Shown: in pieces, positions 35,565 through 45,880 of the stretch
Layout: each line of letters opens with the position of its first letter
How positions within the stretch are numbered: position 1 is the stretch's first letter
Source of the DNA: Panonychus citri
Taxonomy: Eukaryota > Arthropoda > Arachnida > Trombidiformes > Tetranychidae
Length of the DNA stretch: 64,000 bases
NCBI RefSeq assembly: GCF_014898815.1
Contig: NW_026515482.1
Coordinates: forward strand, 1,054,001-1,118,000
Direction of reading: 5' to 3'
Translations under genes and position numbers: made by a program
The notes under the pieces: model-generated
Database searches by the model: none
What the model saw: only the letters and a program-made list of their open reading frames with translations
What the model was told of the DNA's origin: nothing

Positions 35565-37104
35565 CTACAAGTTGGTTAGTTTATTTTTACTCAATTCGTC
35601 TTTAACCACAGTCATTAAGGAAGTTGTTAGCATTTCACCAATTCGACTACGAATAACTCGAGTGCCCAGATTAACGATAACCTCGAGAAGATAATCCCAA
35701 GTTCGTATTCCCGTAATGTCCAACCAAATGTGATCAAGATGACGGATTTCAAAGGTCTCAAGATTAAGAGCTGATCCAGGACTAAGTGGTTGTACAAGCC
35801 GAAGATAAGTTGATACATAAGTGATGTTGGTGGCGATTTTACCAGTTCGAGATGATTTACCGACATTAATCTTCCAATCATAAGAAGCGGTCAAATTTTT
35901 AAAGCCAAGATTCATTTCCAGGATAAGGGAATCTTTAAAATAGATAACTTTAACAGGACCCACTCGAGATAATGTCGATAAACCGTTAATTGTCCCATTA
36001 TAAATCTCTAAACTTCCCGTTATCTTAAATAGACGGAAATCATTTGAAAAATTACGAGAATAATCAGCTAATCCATAAGGATCGTAACCTTTGTCCATAA
36101 TAACAGATCGAGTTCGATTCAACCATTCGTCGATCAAAGTTTCACTTGTTGGGTATAAAATGTCCATGTTTACCTTATCCTTCCTGTTGATGTAATTGGT
36201 TTTCAGAGAATCGGTAATAGAAGATAAAAGTTGATTCTTTACCGATTGGAACAAATTATGGGACAGATTATTTTTCACTCGACGAGAATATGGAGCCGAA
36301 GCTGAATTTTCCAATAGTCCAACGTATCTTTGACCAAACTGACCGAAACCAGCGTCACATGTAACCTTTAAATCATCACTTTTCGAGTCTATTTTGTTTG
36401 GTACCAGTCGAGTTTTCATCAGAAAATTGGTAAGTTCCAGGCCAAATGATCCGTTCCCTTTGAACGGGAAAATGGTAAATTTACCATCGACCCAATATAT
36501 ACCATCCAAATTGACCTTCGCCGATGTTGAGGTGATATTAATCTCTGGACTGTTAAGAAACAATTCAATGGTCACTATTTGTTCAGGTCTTAGTCCAATT
36601 ACCGAAACATTGGTAAACGAAGCTTTGTATGAGGTGACCGATCCTTTTTCCGTTACATTGACCTCTGGAATTGAGTATCGCTCTTGAATGGCATCCGTTA
36701 ACCATTGACCAAGATCCAATAGATTAACACCATTAGGTTTACTAGAGTACAACTTAAACACTTTATTGGAAATATCTTCGGTCTTTGAATGAACTAATCT
36801 CGAAAAAAGGAAAAGGAAACAAACAGAAATCAATCAGTTTTATTATCAGTTTAGAACCAGAGGAAATTAAACTTCTAGACCCTCGAATTCACCTTGAATC
36901 AGTAACCATAGAAAAGGAAAATAATTACTTATTGATGTCTAATTAACTCACAGTACATTTAAATCCTCAAACATCATCTTAATTAACTAGGAAATATCGA
37001 TATGATTACAATTAAGAAAAGCTAATCAACTTACCTTGTCCAAAGATTGTAATCCCAATGAAGATCAAGAAAATGATTGAACGATTGGTGTTGTTGGCGA
37101 TCAT
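35565..37104 (-). CDS. Two-domain mite group 7 allergen-like secreted protein
   Basis: Exon 1 (37104-37035) encodes a signal peptide (MIANNTNRSIIFLIFIGITI); donor GTAAGT. Exon 2 (36793-35565) starts after GAGATTAG and continues VHSKTEDISNKVF; total 432 residues. Residues about 25-220 and 225-432 look like two copies of a TULIP-type fold of the mite group 7 allergen/lipid-binding class. The second copy resembles Der p 7-type proteins: ETLIDEWLNRTRSVIMDKGYD, KITGSLEIYNGTINGLSTLSRVG, NLETFEIRHLDHIWLDITGI and the terminal VVKDELSKNKL. The first has the matching GSVTSYKASFTNVSVIGL and a GFGQFGQRYVGLL stretch. Several NxT/S sites (NVT, NVS, NLT, NIT) suggest glycosylation. Known single-domain members are about 200 residues, so this is a tandem duplication. 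Lipid carriage outside the cell is inferred. Similarity was judged by eye. Confidence 0.75.
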
Positions 37105-38742
37105 TTTGTTTTCTCAATCAAAATTAGTTAATTGTTGTTCATCAAAAAGACACTTGATTAACAGTGATTAATGGACATACTTTAATAAACTGAAGGAATC
37201 ACAATTTACTAAAATAATTAATCAACAATTGATTCGTTTGTTGTTAAAACACAAAATTGTCAATACACTTGAATTGTAAACTTTATCCTTAATTGTTAAC
37301 CGTTTGTCTAAATTGTCACCAAATTGTAGTTGATTAATTTTTGTCTCTAATTGTAACTAATAAGAGGTTGTGGTTGATTGTTAAGGGTGTTGGGAAAAAA
37401 AGGAAATTGCTTAATTGTTGCTGATCAATTAGAGCCAATTGTTGGATGGATTAACCAACCATGGAGAGATCACTTTTTTATTCAGTTGATTATTTCATTA
37501 ATCAACTCAATTTAATCTCTCACCTTTATCTCAGGTGAAAATTAAATGATTTAATAGATCGGATTGTTATCGTTAACGTTACTGATCAATAATCAACAAT
37601 TAAAGGTTAATTGTTTACGATTGTTTTTTTCTGATTAGCCTTTTGCTTTCCCCAATTAACTTAAAGCCAAGGTTGAAATTCATGTAAACAAAACAATTAA
37701 CCAAATTGTTGAAAAATATTAACTTGATTGGGACAACAATCTATTGATTATAATTCAGCTCTTTAAATTGTTGTTGATTGTTGTCAGTTGATTGTCTGCG
37801 ACAGTTAATTGTGGTTACATGAAGAAGCAATTAAACTGAACCTTATTTCCGATTTTAACAAACTAACAACAATTTAAGTTTCAATCTAAATTTGATTAGT
37901 CCTTTTAATTATAATTATAAGGAAATTTAATTCAATGGTACCTTGAAATAAATTGTTACTATTTAATTCAATTTAATTAAATTGTTTTGTGACAATTTAC
38001 TGATTTCAATTGAAACGATTAAAGTTTTGTTATTTGAAACTTTGTTATAAGAAAGGAAATTGTAACAATTTAATAATTTCCAATGTTAATTGATTATTAA
38101 TCAATCTATTGATCAACTTACAACTCATGTTAGTTAATTTAATCAGAAAAATTGATTGTTAATCACCTTGGCCATTGATTAGACCATGAAAATATTAATA
38201 GATTCATATTAATGATTAGGTAATTGTTACCGTAACAATGACAATGACAATTTAATTTAATTTGATGAGTATTTAATCAATTTAATTACTTCCTAGATGC
38301 AGGTACCATTAGAATTAATTTTCTCACTAATTAAGGTCAATGATTAAAAAAGATTTACCTTAATTGAGGGTTTAGATGACAGCAATTAACTAATTTGAAT
38401 GATGAACAATTAACAACTTATTCATCTCAAACCTTCATCAAATCAAATAAATTGATTGTCTGTTATTCAACAATTAAGTTAAATTATAAAATTAGACCAC
38501 AATTAATTATTAATCAGTGATTTGACTGAATCAAATTACAAAGTAACAATTTAAATTAAACAAGTGAAAACAAAACCTTTAACAACCAAATTGATTACAA
38601 GATCAACATTGTTAATTGTTGACAATTAAATCAAATCTCACAAGGAAGATTTTATTACCTTGCTTATTAATTAATTCTTGTACCCATATAAATAATTAAA
38701 TCTAGGACAATTATGGAGGTCTTAATTGTCTAGACAATTAAA
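37105..38742. other. Divergent intergenic region
   Basis: AT-rich DNA between two divergent secreted-protein genes. No exon or repeat array seen. Rich in CAATTAA and TTAATCA words like the rest of the non-coding sequence. Confidence 0.5.
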
Positions 38743-38750
38743 TATAAAAA
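38743..38750 (+). promoter_or_regulatory. TATA box of the orphan secreted-protein gene
   Basis: TATAAAAA about 100 nt upstream of the ATG; the spacing gives a start site near 38775 (CAGCAATCAA). Confidence 0.65.
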
Positions 38751-38848
38751 GCCACTGATTATCAGCAATCAATTTAAATTGCTGTTACCATTAATTACAA
38801 AACAATCAACAACAACAACAAAAAAAACATCAACAAAGTTAAAAAAAA

Positions 38849-39406
38849 ATGAATTACAATCAATTATCAATAATTTGCTTATCCTTAATTTCACTTAATT
38901 GTGTTCAATCAAATCCATTGGAAGGTAAATTGTTACAATTAGAAGATGATTTAAATTATCTACCCAAACCAAACGGTAAAGAATTGGAATCGTTCATTGA
39001 ATTGGTGAAACAATTTAACGAAACAATTGAAACTCTAGTTGAACAATCAAACGAAATCAATTCAATGGATAACCTTTTATCCTATCAGGATTTAATCAAC
39101 GATTCTAATCAAACAATTAATCAACTACAATTCCAACAACCCCAACAACAACAAGGTGAATTCATCCGTGAGGCCGTTTTGGCCGTAATGTTACAACAAT
39201 TAAAAGGATTCTTTCCCGGATTGGACATTAACCGCTTCGAACTGTTGGCCAAAGTTTTCGCAAACTTTTGGCCTTCGATTCGTGACTTCATGAGAGATAA
39301 TCCCAATTTCTTTGAAAATATCTACAAACGATTAGTACCAGGAAACAGTTCGTCCGATGCAACAATTAACTTGACTACAACATTTTCTCCGGAAATAAGT
39401 TTCTAG
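38849..39406 (+). CDS. Orphan secreted protein
   Basis: 185 residues, single coding exon. The signal peptide is clear (MNYNQLSIICLSLISLNCVQS). The mature part is acidic and helical-looking (LLQLEDDLNYL, ELESFIELVKQFNETIETLVEQ), with NxT/S sites (NET, NDS, NQT, NSS, NLT), a short Gln run (QQPQQQQG), and a better-packed C-terminal half: EFIREAVLAVMLQQLKGFFPG, ELLAKVFANFWPSIRDFMRDN and NFFENIYKRLVPG. It has no Cys after the signal peptide. I recognise no family. The TATA-box promoter and signal peptide suggest a tissue-restricted secreted product, possibly gut or salivary gland. Confidence 0.75.
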   Translation: MNYNQLSIICLSLISLNCVQSNPLEGKLLQLEDDLNYLPKPNGKELESFIELVKQFNETIETLVEQSNEINSMDNLLSYQDLINDSNQTINQLQFQQPQQQQGEFIREAVLAVMLQQLKGFFPGLDINRFELLAKVFANFWPSIRDFMRDNPNFFENIYKRLVPGNSSSDATINLTTTFSPEISF

Positions 39407-41074
39407 GAATTGGAATACAATTGGAATCCATTTGACTAATTAGAGAAAAACTTTTAATTGTTTCCGATGTTTCTCAAAATCAATTGTTCATTTTGTAAAC
39501 TAATCTTTTCTATGTAATTATGATTTCAGATCAACTGTAATCCTGCTGATTAAATTGTTTCATTTTTAATTGTTTCGTTTTTTAACCCGAACACTTTTAC
39601 TTCACTTTAAGTCACAATTGTTGTAACTGTTTCACTTGAGTTAATTGTACTGATTTACTACTCATGTCAAGGTTAATTGTTGATCAACTCAATCGTTCAT
39701 TGTTTTTGGTTTTTCAACCTCATTGGGAAAATGAGATAATCTGATTTTTCTGATTGTTGTTTATGTTTTAGTAATTAACTATCTCTGGGATCTTTAATTA
39801 CACAGTTAACCATCGATAGAAGTTAATTGTGACAATTTGGTTAAATTGTTGAAGAAAAGAGTAACAAATCATCTCAAGACCAGTTTGGGTTGAGAACATG
39901 TGATTATATTTTCTGGTTTCTTTTTCTTTCCAGTCATTGTTTTGATTTCTTTTTGTTCATTTGTTTCCCTCTTCTAATTAATTCTGGTGAGTAATTAATT
40001 CTTTTCCCAATTTAATTGTTATCAATTAGACAATTATGATTGTATTATTGTTCTTTAGTCGATTAAGAATCAAATTAATTGTCTTTTTTTCTCCATTTTT
40101 CTTACTTTTCTCTTCTTTTTGTTTTTCTTTGTTTACTAAATTTTCCTGTTGCTCTTCCCAATCGGATCTCTTATTCAACATTGGCTAATCTCTGATGCGG
40201 TTTATATCATCATCACTAATGATTAATTATCTTGTTATTTTCCAATCAACTGTAATTATTGTCATCATCCTACTATCAATAGTAAACTGATGTTCAAAGG
40301 TGAATCCTGAATAATTCCAGTGTTTCTTTGTTATCTCTATGTGTTCATGTTTCTCTCGCCATCTCTCAAAAGTAAATGAGAAAACCAACAACAATTAAAA
40401 TCTAAATTACCACCAATTTCCACAGTTAATTAGATTGTATTTCAATGTCAAATATTCATTGATGATGTACCAACAATCAGTAATCATTTATTTGATTACA
40501 TTCCAACAATTAGCCGGTTAATTATCAACCTTTTCCTGTTGATTACTTCACCCTCTCTCTCTCTCGCAATTGTTATTACTTTCAAACAATCTGATGTTTC
40601 ATTTGTACCCTTGAATAAGGTAATGTAAATACCAATTGTAAGCCAATTTAATTTGATGATTTAAACTAATTCTTTCCCTTTGTTATTCAACAGAATCATC
40701 AGCCTGGAGAGTTTAATCAATCAGGCTTTCCAATTAAGCTCTGGATAATCAAGCAACGTCTCATAGACACATTATAAGTGTTTAAACCAACGTGCTAATC
40801 AAATTGACTTAATGTTGAGCCTAAAAGATTACAATCAACCTTGAAACGTTGATTATCTTGGTGATAACACTTAATCGGTTGATCAATACTTGAATTAATC
40901 TTGTAAATTGTCAAGAACACGTTAAACTGAATCTTCAAACATGATATCAATTATCACTTTCATGTAATACTAATTGAATAACTTGTTACCCTGAATTGAT
41001 ATAACCTAAATTCTGGTGTGAAAGGCCAAAAGGACATCTTATAATTAACTGTTCCAAGGAGACTGATCGTCGAT
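39407..41074. other. Intergenic DNA and probable 5' leader of the FLVCR-like gene
   Basis: No coding exon supported. A possible untranslated exon begins after TTATTCAACAG at about 40693, where base composition becomes more balanced (CATCAGCCTGGAGAG). A short CT run lies at about 40553-40566. Confidence 0.5.
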
Positions 41075-42424
41075 ATGGATGTTGAAATTAAATTATCCAA
41101 ACAACGATTCCTTGTATTGGGTCTTCATTGTCTTACCATTTTCCATATAAATTCACAATGGACTCAATTCCAAGTGATAGCTGATGTTTGCCGTTCTTAT
41201 TTTAATGTTACCAACACTGACCTCGACTGGACCGTCACAATTTGGTATCCAGTTTATATGGTTGGTTGTTTTATCTCAGCCATTTGTTTGGATAAGATTG
41301 GTATTCGTTTCTGTATCCTAATGGCCTCACTTGCCAATCTCGCTGGATCAGCTGTTAAATATTTCTCAATAGTTTATTCAAATTTTATCCTTGTCTGTTT
41401 TGGTCAAGCTTTAGCCGCTGTTGGTCAAGTTTTCACATTTTTCTTACCCGTTAGTGTGGCTTCAACTTGGTTTCCAGCTGAAATTGCCTCAACCATCACA
41501 GCGGTTGCACTTTTCCCAATTTACATTGGCGGTGGATTGGGTTACCTGTTACCAACTTTATTTGTACCCAACGATACGACCCCAAGTGTCCAAAAAACTG
41601 ACCTGAAACGTTTCCATCTTGTATATACAATCTCAGCGGGTGTAATATTGGTTATTAACTTAATTTTCTTTAAAAATCGGCCCAAACACCCGCCAAGTTT
41701 AGCCTCAGCCAAAGCCTCAGTTAACGGAGCGGGATTTCTTAAAGCATGGAGATCAATTTTAACCAATCGAAACTCAAATTTTATCCTCGTCAGTTACACT
41801 TTTCTTCAATCAATAACCAATGTTGTTCTCGCCCTATTAAGTCCAATGGTGGAGAAAGATTTTCCCGGTCAAAATTCATTCATTGGTATTCTTGGTGCTG
41901 TTGTGGCCATTTTAAGTATCCCTGGATCGGGAGCACTTGCTTGGGTAACCGATAGGACTCGAAAATATCGACTGGTCACTCTTCTTATGTGTATATTTAT
42001 GTTCCCGTTGTTCGGTCTTTTCATCTATTCTCTTAAAGTTGGAAGTAAAATTTTCGTCTTCATCATAGTCATTTGTCTTGGATTATTACTCGAAGGTACT
42101 TTTCCAATAGGTATGGACTTTATTGTTCAGGCCAATTATCCAATGTCCGAATCAATTTGTGCCACTCTAATGATGTTCTGTAATCAAGGTGTCAGTTGGG
42201 CGGCTACGGATGCAGTTTCCTATCTTCTTCATAATTACAATTTATATTACGCTTTTACCCCAATTCTATTGATGACAATTATCGCTCTAATTTCTGCAAT
42301 ATTCACCAAAGATAATCTTAATCGCGATGCCGCTAACACCGAATCGACCAACATTATTGTCTCTTCAATTTCAAATCAAAACTATTCATCAACCAGCCCA
42401 ACAAATCAAGTGATTACTAGTTAA
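41075..42424 (+). CDS. FLVCR-like major facilitator transporter
   Basis: 449 residues in one exon with about twelve hydrophobic spans. The N-terminal RFLVLGLHCLTIFHINSQWTQF matches the first span of the FLVCR family, with its Asn/Gln-Trp-x-Gln-Phe motif, followed by VDWT-like LDWTVTIWYPVYM, CLDKIGIRFC between spans 2 and 3, and FGQALAAVGQVFTFFLPVSVASTWF. The centre has a charged loop (FKNRPKHPPSLASAKASV); the second half starts at WRSILTNRNSNFILVSYTFLQ. FLVCR1/2 are plasma-membrane carriers reported for choline, ethanolamine and heme export; the substrate here is open. Intronless coding is unusual for this family in animals and may indicate retroposition or intron loss. The tail is short and Ser/Asn-rich. 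Confidence 0.85.
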   Translation: MDVEIKLSKQRFLVLGLHCLTIFHINSQWTQFQVIADVCRSYFNVTNTDLDWTVTIWYPVYMVGCFISAICLDKIGIRFCILMASLANLAGSAVKYFSIVYSNFILVCFGQALAAVGQVFTFFLPVSVASTWFPAEIASTITAVALFPIYIGGGLGYLLPTLFVPNDTTPSVQKTDLKRFHLVYTISAGVILVINLIFFKNRPKHPPSLASAKASVNGAGFLKAWRSILTNRNSNFILVSYTFLQSITNVVLALLSPMVEKDFPGQNSFIGILGAVVAILSIPGSGALAWVTDRTRKYRLVTLLMCIFMFPLFGLFIYSLKVGSKIFVFIIVICLGLLLEGTFPIGMDFIVQANYPMSESICATLMMFCNQGVSWAATDAVSYLLHNYNLYYAFTPILLMTIIALISAIFTKDNLNRDAANTESTNIIVSSISNQNYSSTSPTNQVITS

Positions 42425-42458
42425 TTTAATTTTTCAACACAAAAAAAGAACCAAAAAA

Positions 42459-42560
42459 TCACTTATTCAGATAGAAATTAAATTCAAATACTAATTTCTA
42501 TTTAAATGATTACACCTTTTATATGATTTTCTCACAATAACAACCTGAACAATCAATACA
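42459..42560 (-). pseudogene. Relic promoter, copy 1 of 3
   Basis: Closely resembles the promoters at 43003-43110 and 45780-45880 (shared CACTTATTC.GAT..AAATT and CTTTTATATGATTTTCT). Its downstream side on the minus strand runs straight into the end of the FLVCR-like gene, so the gene it once served is gone. Confidence 0.65.
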
Positions 42561-42780
42561 ATTCAATCGTCATCAAACTGATTATCAATTCGACTCGTAG
42601 CTGTAAAATTAAGACAAAAAGTAATATCAATGTACAATATTTAATAATAAAATCATCAAGAATTCGAACATTTTTAAATATTAATTAGTACAGATGAGCA
42701 GATAGAGAAGCGTCTCAATATTATTCATTGAGTTAGGACGACTATTTAAGCTGCTTAATAGTGGGACAAACGTACGAATT

Positions 42781-42960
42781 TCATCCAAGAGCAGAACCAC
42801 AATTAGGAAAACACAAATCATCTCCGCCGCCGTAACCACTACCGCCAGAAAGATCACCACCATTACCGTCACCGTTGAGCTGACAGGATAAAGATGACAT
42901 AAGCCCCATAAAAATGACGATGAACAGGAAACAATTTAAAGTTATACGTTGAAGACCCAT
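42781..42960 (-). CDS. Small secreted Gly-rich peptide (paralog A)
   Basis: 59 residues: a signal peptide (CFLFIVIFMGLMSSLSC) and a mature part of about 33 residues, rich in Gly and Asp (QLNGDGNGGDLSGGSGYGGG), ending DDLCFPNCGSALG with a C-x3-C pair. A TATA box (CATATAAAAG on the minus strand, 43061-43070) sits about 100 nt upstream. Promoter, leader and signal peptide are shared with the gene at 45570-45740, but the mature parts differ. I do not recognise the family; it is one of the lineage-restricted secreted peptides of this cluster. Confidence 0.65.
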   Translation of the reverse strand: MGLQRITLNCFLFIVIFMGLMSSLSCQLNGDGNGGDLSGGSGYGGGDDLCFPNCGSALG

Positions 42961-43002
42961 AGTTTTTTGTATTAATCAATTTAAAATTTCTTCGTTGAGA
43001 TG

Positions 43003-43110
43003 ATCACTTATTCGGATGGAAATTAAATTCAATTGCTGTTTTCTATTCAAATGATTTTACCTTTTATATGATTTTCTTAAAACAACAACTTGAAGGATTA
43101 ATACACGTGG
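43003..43110 (-). promoter_or_regulatory. Promoter of paralog A (copy 2 of 3)
   Basis: Includes the TATA box at 43062-43069 and the CACTTATTCGGATGGAAATT block shared with 42459-42560 and 45780-45880. Confidence 0.6.
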
Positions 43111-43122
43111 ACAATTTCATCG

Positions 43123-43300
43123 TTAATTAGTGAATTTATTATTTAATCAGTAAATTTTTGTATATTTACATTTACATAAAGGAAGCATCCGAATATCAAA
43201 CAATCAACAAAAGTGCAAGTAGAAAATTTAATACGACGAAGTTGAATCTTATCAGTTCGGAACTGGAAGTTGCATCATTTATAGTTAGTTAGTTTCTACA
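43123..43300 (+). pseudogene. Relic promoter and leader of a secreted-protein gene
   Basis: Matches 43866-44035 in order: TTAGTGAATT.ATTATTTAATCAG, GTATATTT, then ATCAAACAATCAACAAAAGTG and CAAGTAGAAA, ACGACGAA, TCTTATCAGTT. Where the intact gene reads CTACAATGAAATCAA the relic reads CTACAATCAAGC, losing the start codon, and no open frame follows. Confidence 0.7.
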
Positions 43301-44031
43301 ATCAAGCTCAAAAGTTTGGGAACGATAAAAATTAGTTAATTTAATATTAACTGACCAGAATTAAATTGCATGAAAATGTTCACAAGTAGTGTTTAAAGGT
43401 CTTAAGGATGTTTATATCAGAAACCGTGAATCGTATTAATTGTATGATTGTCATTTCAAAGACGATTCCATAATGAATTAACTTATATTGATATTTATAA
43501 GTAAAAATCAATAAACAATTTACTATTAGTAATAGTTAATAGTTTGATTAGATGTGATTACTCAGTTTATTATTTTGGGTGTTCGGTGCATAATGAGATG
43601 TTATTAGTTTTGTTTCAACGAAAACAGGGTAACAAGTCTCACAAAATTCGTATCTTCTTTGAAGATTTAGTTTAATCTATTTGCGACAATTTAAAAGATT
43701 AATTCAACAGTTTGTCAATCGACTAAGACTTTTTAGGGCTTAAATGACCAAGACAATTAACATTTTAAATTTAATTGAAATTGATAGTGAGCTCTTTTTT
43801 CACTTGTGAATAGTTCGAGGTGCACAAAATCACCTTAACTACATGTATAAGCTAAACTACGTCTTGTTAATTAGTGAATTCATTATTTAATCAGATAATT
43901 GTTGTATATTTGCATAGAGGTATCACCCAAATGTCAAACAATCAACAAAAGTGCAAGTAGAAATTGAAGTGAAAATTTGATGCGACGAATCTTATCAGTT
44001 GAATAGTTTAATCATTTAGTTGATTACTACA

Positions 44032-44283
44032 ATGAAATCAAACTACAAGTATATTCTGTTCATTTGTTTTATAATTTCGAGTACAATAATCGGTTCGATG
44101 GGTCAAGCTAGTGGACAAAATCTGAAGGGTCTCAATGCGATCGCCAATCTTATTCCTGATCAACTTGCCGAAACTGCAAGAATAACCGATTCAATTCGAA
44201 GGTTCTTCTTTGGTACCGTGGCGGAATCGGTGTTTGGTTGGAACGATATGCTTGCTCAGTCTCTTGGTTATAAGTCCAAGTGA
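44032..44283 (+). CDS. Small secreted protein
   Basis: 83 residues from MKSNYKY; an alternative Met four codons upstream (MITT) is possible. A signal peptide (YILFICFIISSTIIGSMG) precedes a mature part of about 60 residues without Cys: NLKGLNAIANLIPDQLAETA, RITDSIRRFFFGTVAESVFGW, NDMLAQSLGYKSK, probably helical and amphipathic. Start choice rests on the relic copy, whose similarity ends at this point. The family is not recognised. The 3' flank overlaps that of the convergent gene at 44461. Confidence 0.65.
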   Translation: MKSNYKYILFICFIISSTIIGSMGQASGQNLKGLNAIANLIPDQLAETARITDSIRRFFFGTVAESVFGWNDMLAQSLGYKSK

Positions 44284-44460
44284 CCGATCATCCCGGCGAA
44301 TCCTCATCACCTCGCTAACGAAATTGTCGAATAACATGAAATGTCCAATGCTCAAGATTATGAATAAATGAAGAAACAAATGAGTTGATTTTATTTGTAT
44401 TTAAATTTTATTGAATCGGTTCGGTTTTAATCGTGACAATTACGTTAATCGAAGATGATT

Positions 44461-44799
44461 TTATACTCTATTTTTCAATTTATCCAAATAAGCCTCTAAC
44501 ACGTCGATCGCTTCATGATAAACGTCAAATGCGTGTGATTTTACTTGCTCCTTCATTTTCTTTAAGCGAGGATCCTGGAAGGAGTTTTTCCTATTGTTTT
44601 GGGATCTGGATTGAGAGTAATCTTCCTCTCCACCACCTCCTCTTCCATTTACATTTCCGTTTCCTCCTGATGATGAAGATGATGACGACGATGATGATGA
44701 GATTTGAGATGGCGGAGGTGGACGTTGGTATGGTCGCTGTGATGAAACAGACACAACAGTTAACGAAAACAGAAGCAAAAACAGTTTAAAATCCATCAT
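44461..44799 (-). CDS. Small secreted Ser/Gly-rich protein
   Basis: 112 residues (111 from the second Met). A signal peptide (FKLFLLLFSLTVVSVSS) precedes a low-complexity part (QRPYQRPPPPSQISS, an S11-type run, then GGNGNVNGRGGGGEEDYSQ) and a charged helical end (DPRLKKMKEQVKSHAFDVYH, EAIDVLEAYLDKLKNRV). No Cys in the mature part. The Ser run is encoded by mixed TCA/TCG/TCT codons. Its 3' end and 3' flank recur as a relic at 45305-45515. Family not recognised. Confidence 0.65.
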   Translation of the reverse strand: MMDFKLFLLLFSLTVVSVSSQRPYQRPPPPSQISSSSSSSSSSSGGNGNVNGRGGGGEEDYSQSRSQNNRKNSFQDPRLKKMKEQVKSHAFDVYHEAIDVLEAYLDKLKNRV

Positions 44800-45304
44800 T
44801 CAAACTTAAACCAATGCGAAACTTAACGTAATCAACCTGATTAGTTTGATCGTTAGACAAGAAGTGACAATACTATTGACAATTCCACCTTGGTTAACAT
44901 TCATTAATTGTTCACACCTGATTAAATTAACGCACCAAGTTAATAAATATGAGGACAAACAATCAAAGACTTATATTTACTTATTCATTAGTAATATTTA
45001 TTTTCATTTGGGAGCATTAAAGTTAATTTTTCAGCTCAATTGTTATCACAAGTTCTGAAAGTAAATTTAAATCATTTGCAACTACCAAGTTGACAATATT
45101 GCACTTTAACATTGGGTAAATTTTGGATAAATCAATCAAATTTATTGGGTTAAATTGAGCTGATTTGATATTTTAAAATACAAGACATTTTTGGACTCCT
45201 TAGGTCTCGAGAATTTTTCGATATCAAGTTCGAAAACACTGACCAAAAGTCCTAAAGTAATTGAAAGACAAAAGTTAAAAATATTAGAGTTTTCAACTCT
45301 ACTG

Positions 45305-45515
45305 TTCAATGGTCAAGATTATGAATAAATGAAGAAACAAATGAGTTGATTTTTTTGTATTAATATTTAAACTTTATTGAATCGATTCGGTTTTCATCGT
45401 GACAATTGAGTTAATCAAAGATGATTTTATATACTTTACATTGTATAAACTTTGTATATTTTATATTTTCCAAATATTCCCTTACGCGTCGGTCGCTTCT
45501 CGATAAACTTGTTGA
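45305..45515 (-). pseudogene. Relic 3' end of the Ser/Gly-rich secreted-protein gene
   Basis: Matches 44345-44520 (ATGAATAAATGAAGAAACAA, ATGAGTTGATTTT, then TTTATTGAATCG.TTCGGTTTT, and ACGCGTCGGTCGCTTCTCGATAAAC against ACACGTCGATCGCTTCATGATAAAC). The region coding the C-terminal helix is shifted by small insertions and no longer open; the rest of the gene is absent. Confidence 0.7.
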
Positions 45516-45569
45516 TGATTTGATGTGGAATTCAGTGTAGAAGATATTCCACTGGCTAATTCTAATAAA

Positions 45570-45740
45570 CTATCCTCTACCAGAAGAAGGGGTAGCGAAA
45601 GCATAAGCAGTACTATCAATTAAATCACCACCAACAGAATTTGTTTTGGCACCAATAGCCCCACAGGGTAAAAATAGCATAACTCCCACGAAAATAATCA
45701 ACAGGAAAAAATTAGGCGCTAAAATTTTATCAAATATCAT
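45570..45740 (-). CDS. Small secreted peptide (paralog B)
   Basis: 56 residues: a signal peptide (FFLLIIFVGVMLFLPCGAIG) and a mature part of about 26 residues (AKTNSVGGDLIDSTAYAFAT, PSSGRG). The upstream block shared with paralog A begins just 5' of the start. The N-FFLLIIF-VGVM segment aligns with A's N-CFLFIVI-FMGLM, whereas the mature parts have diverged apart from GGDL. Because it is so short, translation is unproven, but a conserved promoter and signal peptide argue for a gene. Confidence 0.55.
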   Translation of the reverse strand: MIFDKILAPNFFLLIIFVGVMLFLPCGAIGAKTNSVGGDLIDSTAYAFATPSSGRG

Positions 45741-45779
45741 AATTACTTTTGGTATTTAACACTTTAACTGTTGAAAGAA

Positions 45780-45880
45780 TTACTTATTCGGATGAAAATT
45801 CAACTTTCTATTCAAATGATCTCACTCTCTATGTTGTTTTCTCATAATGTCCCGATAAAGTTACCTGAATAAACTCAAAC
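45780..45880 (-). promoter_or_regulatory. Promoter of paralog B (copy 3 of 3)
   Basis: Shares TACTTATTCGGATG, CTATTCAAATGAT and a TTTTCTCATAATG end with the other two copies. The TATA position is weakened here (CTCTATGTTG in place of CTTTTATATG). Confidence 0.55.

Noticed and set aside
42681..42872. Hydrophobic minus-strand frame overlapping paralog A
   Set aside because: Out of frame with the signal-peptide gene at 42781-42960 and begins inside it.
44433..44789. Plus-strand frame opposite the Ser/Gly-rich secreted protein
   Set aside because: No signal peptide; the opposite strand has a signal peptide and a duplicated 3' end.
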